In this document: in pieces, positions 57,779-64,000 of the stretch
Numbering within the stretch: the first letter of the stretch is position 1
Layout: every line of letters begins with the position of its first letter
Position numbers and translations under genes: made by a program
From: Adiantum capillus-veneris
Lineage: Eukaryota > Streptophyta > Polypodiopsida > Polypodiales > Pteridaceae
NCBI GenBank assembly: GCA_014529385.2
Contig: CM043950.1
Location: 78,612,343 to 78,676,342 of the forward strand
Direction: 5' to 3'
Length of the DNA stretch: 64,000 bases
Notes under the pieces: model-generated
Databases searched by the model: none
Told to the model about the DNA's origin: nothing
Seen by the model: the letters and a program-made list of their open reading frames with translations, nothing else

Positions 57779-58570
57779 CTTTGTAATTCTAACAATGGAA
57801 GAAATCTTTCCGTATGTAATGCAATACATGGATGTCTCATCTAGAATCTCTAAGTGGCTCATTAGATTACAAGAGTTTGATTACACTATGCAAGTAAAGA
57901 ACTCCACCAGGGCTAGTCTAGCAGATATTCTTACTCATCATCACTATGAGAAGAAGTTAAAGGTCAACACAGAAGGCAAAGAGGTAACACCAATGGTGGA
58001 AGTTCCTAAGCTAGAAGGAGCTCACTCTCTTTTCTTTGATGGAGCTTACAGAAGAACAGTGGACCAGGCTACAGCTAGCATCGTCATTTTCAATGAGCAA
58101 AGAAAAAAGGTATTCTCTATTGGGCAGCTACTACACTCCCACTCCAACAACGAAGCAGAGTACGTGGCCCTAATTCTTGGATTAGAACGATGTGTTTTGC
58201 AAGGGATTCAACGCCTAAATGTGTTTGGCGATGCCATGCTCTTGATTAAGCAGATAAATGGCACTTAGGTTTGTAAAAATCAGGTTTTGCTTGGCCAATT
58301 ACGCCAACTTAAGGATCTTTTAAGGAAGTTTGAAGAGGTGCAGTTATTTCATGTCCCTAGGGTAGAAAATCAAGAAGCAGATGCTCTAGCCAAAGAAAGA
58401 ATACAAGATGTTCCCATAGGAGCAATCAAACTGAAGCTGCCCCTCTTTCAAGGTAGCGATGCTATGCCTGATATTATCAGCTTCTTAGATATAGGAGAAT
58501 GTCCTAAGGATATACCAAGGGCCAGAAACAATGGCTTGTCCGAAAGGCAACAAGATACCGCCTTATAAAG
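57779..58570 (+). pseudogene. Element A archaeal-type RNase H
   Basis: Reading resumes after element J (ILTMEEIFPYVMQYMDVS). It includes the connector SKWLIRLQEFDYTMQVKN and the second RNase H: SLFFDGAYRRTVDQ, SNNEAEYVALILGLERC, LNVFGDAMLLIKQI. TAG at 58266-58268 stands where a Trp codon would fit. The tail HVPRVENQEADALAKERI is the usual RNase H end. This domain is what places A in the Tat lineage with C. Confidence 0.87.
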
Positions 58571-59795
58571 AGCACCTTGTACTGCAAAGGCAAAGACCAT
58601 ATCCTCAGGCGAGTGCCAATCTCCATTGAAATCACGGAGGTAATCTCAAGTTTCCATGATGGTGTTTGCGGCAGCCACTTTGCTCTAGATATTACTAGTA
58701 GGAAGATTCTACAGGCAGGATTCTCTTGGCCTAGTCTGAAAAGGGATGTGCATCATTGGTGTAAAACATGCAGAGCTTGTCAAGTATCCAGTGATGGAAC
58801 ACTAACCTATGAGACATAGACTCCTATAATCTCATATGGCCCGTTTGAGAAGTGGGGAATAGATGCAATTGGTCCTTTACCAAGGGCCCAATCAGATAAA
58901 CTGTACATTCTAGTTGGTGCAGACTACATGACTCGATGGGCGGAAGCAGCAGCCACCAAACGCATTACAACCCAAGAAGTGGCGAAGTTCATATTTGAGC
59001 ACACCTGCTGCTGCTTTGGCACACCTCTAGAGATAATATCTGATAGAGGGCCAGGTTTTAGAGGCGACTTGGTGGGAGAACTGATGCAAAAGCTACACAT
59101 CACACACCGACACTCCACTCCATACTATCCACAGTGCAATTGTCTAGTTGAAAAGGTAAATGGCATGATCTGTAAGATCATCACAAAGCAAGTGAATAAC
59201 CACACAAGTGATTGGGATAAGCATCTCATGGCCGCTCTTTGGGCCTACCACACAACATTTCAAACATCACTAGGTTTCACCCCTTTCCATCTGGTATATA
59301 GAAAAGAGGCCATTCTACCCATCACGGTACAGATAGCCAGCTTGCCAGTAATGGCTAGTCAGTTACAGCGCCCAATTGCCCATCTCCGCAACCACATCTT
59401 GGATCTAGAAGGCTTCAGTTAGACACGGAAGATATGATCAACTACTACGCAACGCAAGCAGATTGACGCCGACTCACATTCAATCAAGGGCTTAAGGAAA
59501 AGGTTCTGAAGAAAGGCATGTTAGTATTGAGATACGACAACAGATTCGACACTAGGAAAGATAAGAAGTTTCAGCCCAGATGGGAAGGCCATTCATCGTC
59601 AAAAAGAGATGCGCCAAAGGTAGCTACAAATTGACGGAGACAGATGGTCGAATTCACAAGACCAGAGTCAATGGATGGAGGCTCAAAAGATACTTCTTAA
59701 GGTTTAATCCGGAGTTCATGGTAGATATTCCAGAGGAGGGAGAACCCTCCAACTCCGCTGCTAGAGAATCAGAAGCAGAGCTAGAAGGATTCTGA
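58571..59795 (+). pseudogene. Element A integrase
   Basis: Several frames are needed. Linker and zinc module: LYCKGKDHILRRVPI, VCGSHFALDITSRKI, FSWPSLKRDVHHW, CKTCRACQ. TAG 58817-58819 follows. Core: KWGIDAIGPLPRAQ, EIISDRGPGFRGDL, YYPQCNCLVEKVNG, so all three acidic residues are present, and SLGFTPFHLVYRKEAILP. After a stop at 59420-59422 and a frameshift near 59585 comes the C-terminal domain: KKRCAKGSYKLTETDG, HKTRVNGWRLKRYFL. It ends near 59795. Confidence 0.87.
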
Positions 59796-59813
59796 AGCAT
59801 GAATGCCTCTAGC

Positions 59814-59830
59814 CAGAAGGGGAGGGCTAA
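59814..59830 (+). other. Element A polypurine tract
   Basis: AGAAGGGGAGGGCTAA directly before TGACAGCC, the start of the 3' LTR. Confidence 0.75.
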
Positions 59831-59903
59831 TGACAGCCGGATTTTGGAGCCATGGCCCCGAGAACGAACCCTAAGAGGGGAGCATGAAATAATTAAAAAA
59901 ATG
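59831..59903 (+). repeat. Element A 3' LTR, first about 70 bp only
   Basis: Begins TGACAGCCGGATTTTGG after the polypurine tract. Cut off by LINE H; the exact junction lies in A/T-rich sequence at 59893-59916 and is uncertain. The remainder is presumably beyond the right end of the window. Confidence 0.65.
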
Positions 59904-62900
59904 TTTTGTTTTTAGGTTTGCAGCTGCCGCCACCCCCTCCTTGACCTAGCGCCCACAAAGGGCCGCCCCCCGCCGCTGGCACTACCCTCTCTCTCTCTTG
60001 TAATTTGTCCACCTGTAAGTGTGAAGAAGAGTGGAGCTCGAGCCCAACGCCGAAGGAAGTCAAATCGACGAGCCTCGGCTGCTCTAGATGTACCTGAGGA
60101 AGAATCCCACTGCCAAAGAAGCGTGTGAATGATGTCTAGCCAAATGGCAGTGAGGGTATCCGGAAGGAGCTGTGGAGCCGCACTGAGAATGTGAAGACAA
60201 CGAGTTCTCCAAAAATTCCATAGTGCAATGCTAGTGATAACTGAGAAGATTTCATCACGCGTCTGAGGATCCCCCTGCCAAGAAATCTGTGGTAACATAG
60301 CCAAAGTCCCTCGCCGATAACCAGCCGAGGTAAGCATAAGAGTTGGATCTGTGTCTGAGCCCTCGTAGAAAAGATGTGGTCCGGGCATCGGCATCAACCA
60401 GGAGACAGATCCCCAAGTGACAAAACCATGCTGAACACCAGCTCTGCTAAGTAAAGAGGAAAGTGCTAGCCACACTACATGAGAAGACGAGCATGACCAA
60501 AGACAGTGTGCAGGTGACTCAGGGAGTCGCAAAGGACAACGAGTACATAACGGATCATGACCCATAGAAGCGAGCCAAGTCCCAACTGGAAGTCCTGCAT
60601 GTGCAATCATCCACATGAAAAAAGAAATACGACGAGCCACATGTAAATCCCAGATGGCTGACCAAAACTTCTGTAGATAGGCATGGGAGAGACCTGAATG
60701 TAACCAGAAACGCATACGAGTGGGCTGCGATGTGTGCTGTCTCATCAATGCGAATCTTCCAATTCTAACAGTGTACTCGAAGAATGATACATGTGCACCG
60801 GTGGGGTTAGGGTGAGGCCAATGCCACTCTCCTGGGTCCCAATAAAGCTGAGATAGGGCATGACCCTCCCAAACCCAAAGCCTCCAAAGTGTAGCATCAG
60901 TGGAAGCGAAACATGGGTCAACACAACGACGCTTCCCGCGAGAGCCAACTTCTTGTATGGCCTCCCATCAAGCGCCGCTGTAGAGAAGGTGCGGAGAGGT
61001 GGTAGCATATGTCAATCTAGCATGCATCCCTGGAGAGTAGTCAGTCTCAACTGTGAATAGCATGGTATCAAAACAAACTAATAAGAGAGTGCTCTGAGCA
61101 AAGAGGCCTTCCCAGCCACAATGTGGAGGCATTTGAACCGTGCCTCGCATGACTGCGTCCCAGTGTGAAGGAATGGCGGAGTCAATCTCAAGCAGTCTGT
61201 CTGTTACCCCGTGACCAATGTGATAATGTTCTGCCACAAAATCTGCATCCAGCATACATGTCTCATGAAACAACCGCATAGAGGCAGCAAGGCCAGTGTC
61301 CCAAGCAGCCCAATCAATGTGAGTCCTCTCTCCAAGCTGACGGGGTGGATTAACTGAAGAATCAAGAATTGCATCATTACAAATGAGAGGTTGGCGTTCA
61401 ATCTCTTCACGGCATGAGGGAGGTGAGCGTATGATAGCTCGCTGCATGGATACCCAAATCTGAAGGAGTGAGCGGATGAAGGGTGAGAGAGCGTTGGTGC
61501 ACAAGGGGGCATCCGTAAAGAGAAAACTATATCCTGTTTGCCAAGTATGGCCATCTCTAGTGCCGAGACGTGGAGTCGCTGTGGAAAGAGCGGCCTGAAG
61601 AAGCATCTTCCAAGGTTCTTGGCCGGGAAAGAGACCTCGAACAATAAGCTTGGTAAGAAGGGCGCGGCTCTGTAATTCTGGATCAATAATGCCAAGGTCG
61701 CCTGCTGACCTAGGACGAATAATCGTGGACCAGCGAACTCGAGCACGAGTATCAGTAGTCCCATCTGTGCCACTCCATAAAAAGTTCCGCACGAGTCTGC
61801 GTAGCTGAGCTATCACACCAGAATGTAGCATCCAACAGGAGGCAGTATACCATACTGTAGCCAGAATGACCTGGTTGGTGACCAATGCACGGCCAGCCAA
61901 CGACAGATGACGTGAAGACCAATGACATAGCTTCCTGTGAATAGACTGTAGTACGGGTGCAAACTGCTGCTGTGAGGAAACGTCTAATCCAACCTGAAAG
62001 CCAAGATATCTGCATGTCTTACCCGGCTGCAGCCATGTGAAACCATCAATCACCCCCCAAGTAGGTACGTCATCACTGCCAACCAATAACCCATAGGACT
62101 TACGCCATTTAATGCGTGCACCACTGGCCATGCAAAAAACCTCCAGGGCCTCCCGCGTGGCATCAAGAGCTGCTAGCAAATAGCGCAACATCAACATAGT
62201 GTCATCAGCAAACTCCTGATCGATAAGGTCCGGAGCTGAAGGTACTGGCATAGTCAATCCACGAAATGCAGGACTGCGCTCGAAGAAAGTCGAACATAGT
62301 CTCTCCTACAAACAGATACAGATATGATGCTAAAGGACATCCCTGACGAACTGACACGACCACCAATAGTAATAGCACTGTTGGCAGTCCTGAAGAGAGC
62401 GGAAATGCCTGAGATCCATGACGAAGGGAAACCCATCCTGGCTAATAATCCTTCAAGAAACTGCCACTCAACACGATTGTATGCTTTCTCGAAGTCAAGG
62501 ATGAAAAAAGCGAGAGGTTCAGAAGATGATCTGGCCCACTCTACTGCCTCATAAAAAGTGAAGATATTATCTAGTATGCATCGATCCATGACAAAGCCTG
62601 TCTGAGAAGTATGAATAATATCTGGTAAGAACGGTCGCAGGCGATGGTTGATCAGTAACGCTAATATCTTATAGACCGAAGGGAGTAGGGTAATAGGTCT
62701 CCACTGACAGAGCTATGTGGTGTCACCCCCTTTTGGAATAAGAGATATGAGACCTGAACAAAGATCCAGATGCATATATCCTGATGCAAAGATATCCTGA
62801 CAACCATGAAGCAGTGGTATTTGCAATACATCCCAATAGGTCAAAAAGAAAGCTCGAGTGAGACCATCCTCGCCTGGACAGGAAGAGGGGTATAGACTCT

Positions 62901-64000
62901 CGATAGCAACATAAAGCTCTGCAAGAGTGAATGGAGCCAACAAGATCTCTGCCATCGTGTCTGTACAACGACGTTGGGTGTGATGCCATATCTGCTCACG
63001 GGCATGTGAAACCTCAGTAGTGCATACATCAGCAGTGAACAATGCTTCAAAATAATCTACAGACATATCAAGAATAACATCAGGATGCATATGAAGTGTT
63101 CCCTGAGCATCCCACAAAGTCCGAAGGGTGGTGCCAGAAGGGCGCTCTTTATGCGCAGCGAAGAAGTCCTTATTCATTCGATCTGCTTTAGCTATCCAGT
63201 GAGATATTGAAGCATGATGAGTGAACTCAGACCTAGCCTCCTGTACGCGACGAATTTCCTCTGTGAGCTCTGTCTGTCTAGTAGCGAGATAAGCATCCTA
63301 AGGCCATTCTTCAGGCCATTCTTCAAGCAAGCGCTGTGTGGAACCAAGAGGAATGTGGAGGTCAGACTCGTGTACTCTCAACTGACGATGAATAATAGCA
63401 GTTTGATCACGGCAATAAATACTAGACTGAGTAATGCAATGGGCAAGGAACTCTCCAGGGGGACCACAATAAGAAACACCCGTAGACCACAAGTCACGAA
63501 TCTGCTGCTGCAAAACTTCAGTGGTGAGAACACTGTCAAGGATGCGGCAGCCTCGTCTCTGTGCAGAGGATCTAGTGAAAGATATAGACAATGAGATGGG
63601 TAAATGATCTGAGAGGCTGGTCCCTCGCCAAATAGTAGTAAATCCACCCAGACCTGCTGCCCAAGGGCCAATCTAAAAACGATCAAGTCGCTCTAATAAT
63701 CTTCCCTGCTGTCTCTGAAACCCCCACGATTAATGAAGTGTAGCAGGGTGGTGACCAAAAGAGGGTATGTGCCAGGCGTCTACACGTTGAATAGCTAAAA
63801 GAAATCGATCCCAAGCTGGCTGCTCATACGGAGAAATGGAGGATAGAACAGGAGGAGTGATCGATTGCCAGTCAGAATCGTTGTCGACGTTGTTGAAGTC
63901 GCCTCCAACAACCCAAGAGTCTACAGGAGGTAGAGCAGCAACCAAGGAGGACCAAAAAGAAGCTCTCTCCCGAGGAGTAGTGGGTGCATAGACTGAAATA
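59903..64000 (-). mobile_element. Element H: LINE, minus strand, 5' part outside the window
   Basis: The 3' end is at about 59903-59916, where the minus strand reads CCTAAAAACAAAACATTTTT, a degraded A-rich tail. Read on the minus strand from 64000: endonuclease, RT, zf-RVT-like domain, tail. It belongs to the same general LINE group as G, sharing the organisation and motifs such as SRASFW/ARAEFWS before the GGDFN box. Target duplication cannot be checked because the 5' end is outside. Confidence 0.88.
59912..64000 (-). pseudogene. LINE H ORF2 (endonuclease, RT, zinc-binding domain), partial
   Basis: Endonuclease: VYAPTTPRERASFWSSL and WVVGGDFNNVDNDSDW (63945-63880). RT N-terminal part 63177-62713 (SLYPSSCPGEDGLTRAFF, SGLISLIPKGGDTT), then a stop at 62709-62711, WRPITLLPSVYKILALLI, TGFVMDRCILDNIFTF, FFILDFEKAYNRVEW (62589-62254). 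After a frame change comes DQEFADDTMLMLRYL, with the catalytic Asp pair intact near 62206, and GARIKWRKSYGLLVGSDD. The C-terminal zf-RVT region (60748-59912) has FWSAIWDLHVARRISFFMWM and CTRCPLRLPESPAHCLWSC. At least four frame breaks or stops make it inactive. Confidence 0.88.

Overview
The window is one block of nested plant retrotransposons. I find no host gene, tRNA or rRNA gene: essentially every base belongs to one of ten elements, here called A to J. Plant-type lineages are present: Ty3 chromoviruses with C-terminal chromodomains, Tat-like Ty3 elements with a second RNase H, a Ty1/copia element primed by initiator-Met tRNA, and plant-type LINEs with AP endonuclease, reverse transcriptase (RT) and zf-RVT. 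The organism is therefore a land plant with a large, repeat-rich genome. A fern or other non-flowering plant is my guess from the flavour of the polyproteins, but the sequence does not prove it.

Layout. Element A is an old Tat-like Ty3 element on the + strand, and it is the host of almost everything else. Its pieces lie at 1-1105, 55844-56448 and 57779-59903. Element B is a minus-strand chromovirus (1106-55843, target-site duplication CTCRC) inserted in the RT gene of A. Element C is a + strand Tat-like element (4098-44330) inserted in the RT gene of B. C carries three insertions: copia element F in gag (6803-11980, duplication GCAAG), chromovirus D in RT (14132-33663, duplication GGGCT) and LINE G in integrase (35458-42327, 14-bp duplication). 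D is split in its chromodomain by E (21854-30711, duplication ATTAY), a gag-protease-only element with Tat-type primer site. Chromovirus I (46436-55262, duplication ATAGA) sits inside the 5' LTR of B. Element J (56449-57778, duplication CTTTG) sits inside A and consists of two LTRs in inverted orientation. LINE H (minus strand, 59903 to beyond 64000) has inserted into the 3' LTR of A. The deepest nesting is A > B > C > D > E, five levels.

Relative ages from LTR differences counted by eye agree broadly with the nesting: B is most diverged (more than 20 differences in about 556 bp), C about 3.5%, D about 1%, E about 1.5%, I about 0.2% plus one 18-bp repeat unit, and F has no difference in 227 bp. 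F and I are therefore very young. Most coding regions are broken. The younger elements D, E, F and I are nearly intact, each with a single in-frame stop in a long polyprotein; D is additionally split by E, and E has one extra frame change near its gag N terminus.

The most interesting items are: an array of heat-shock elements upstream of a TATA box in the LTR of B; an apparent first gag exon inside the 2.8-kb LTR of D, joined to gag across a predicted 1.9-kb intron that itself holds an unrecognised 135-codon reading frame; the inverted-LTR unit J, integrated as one piece; and E, a large non-autonomous element encoding a Gag with four zinc knuckles but no RT or integrase.
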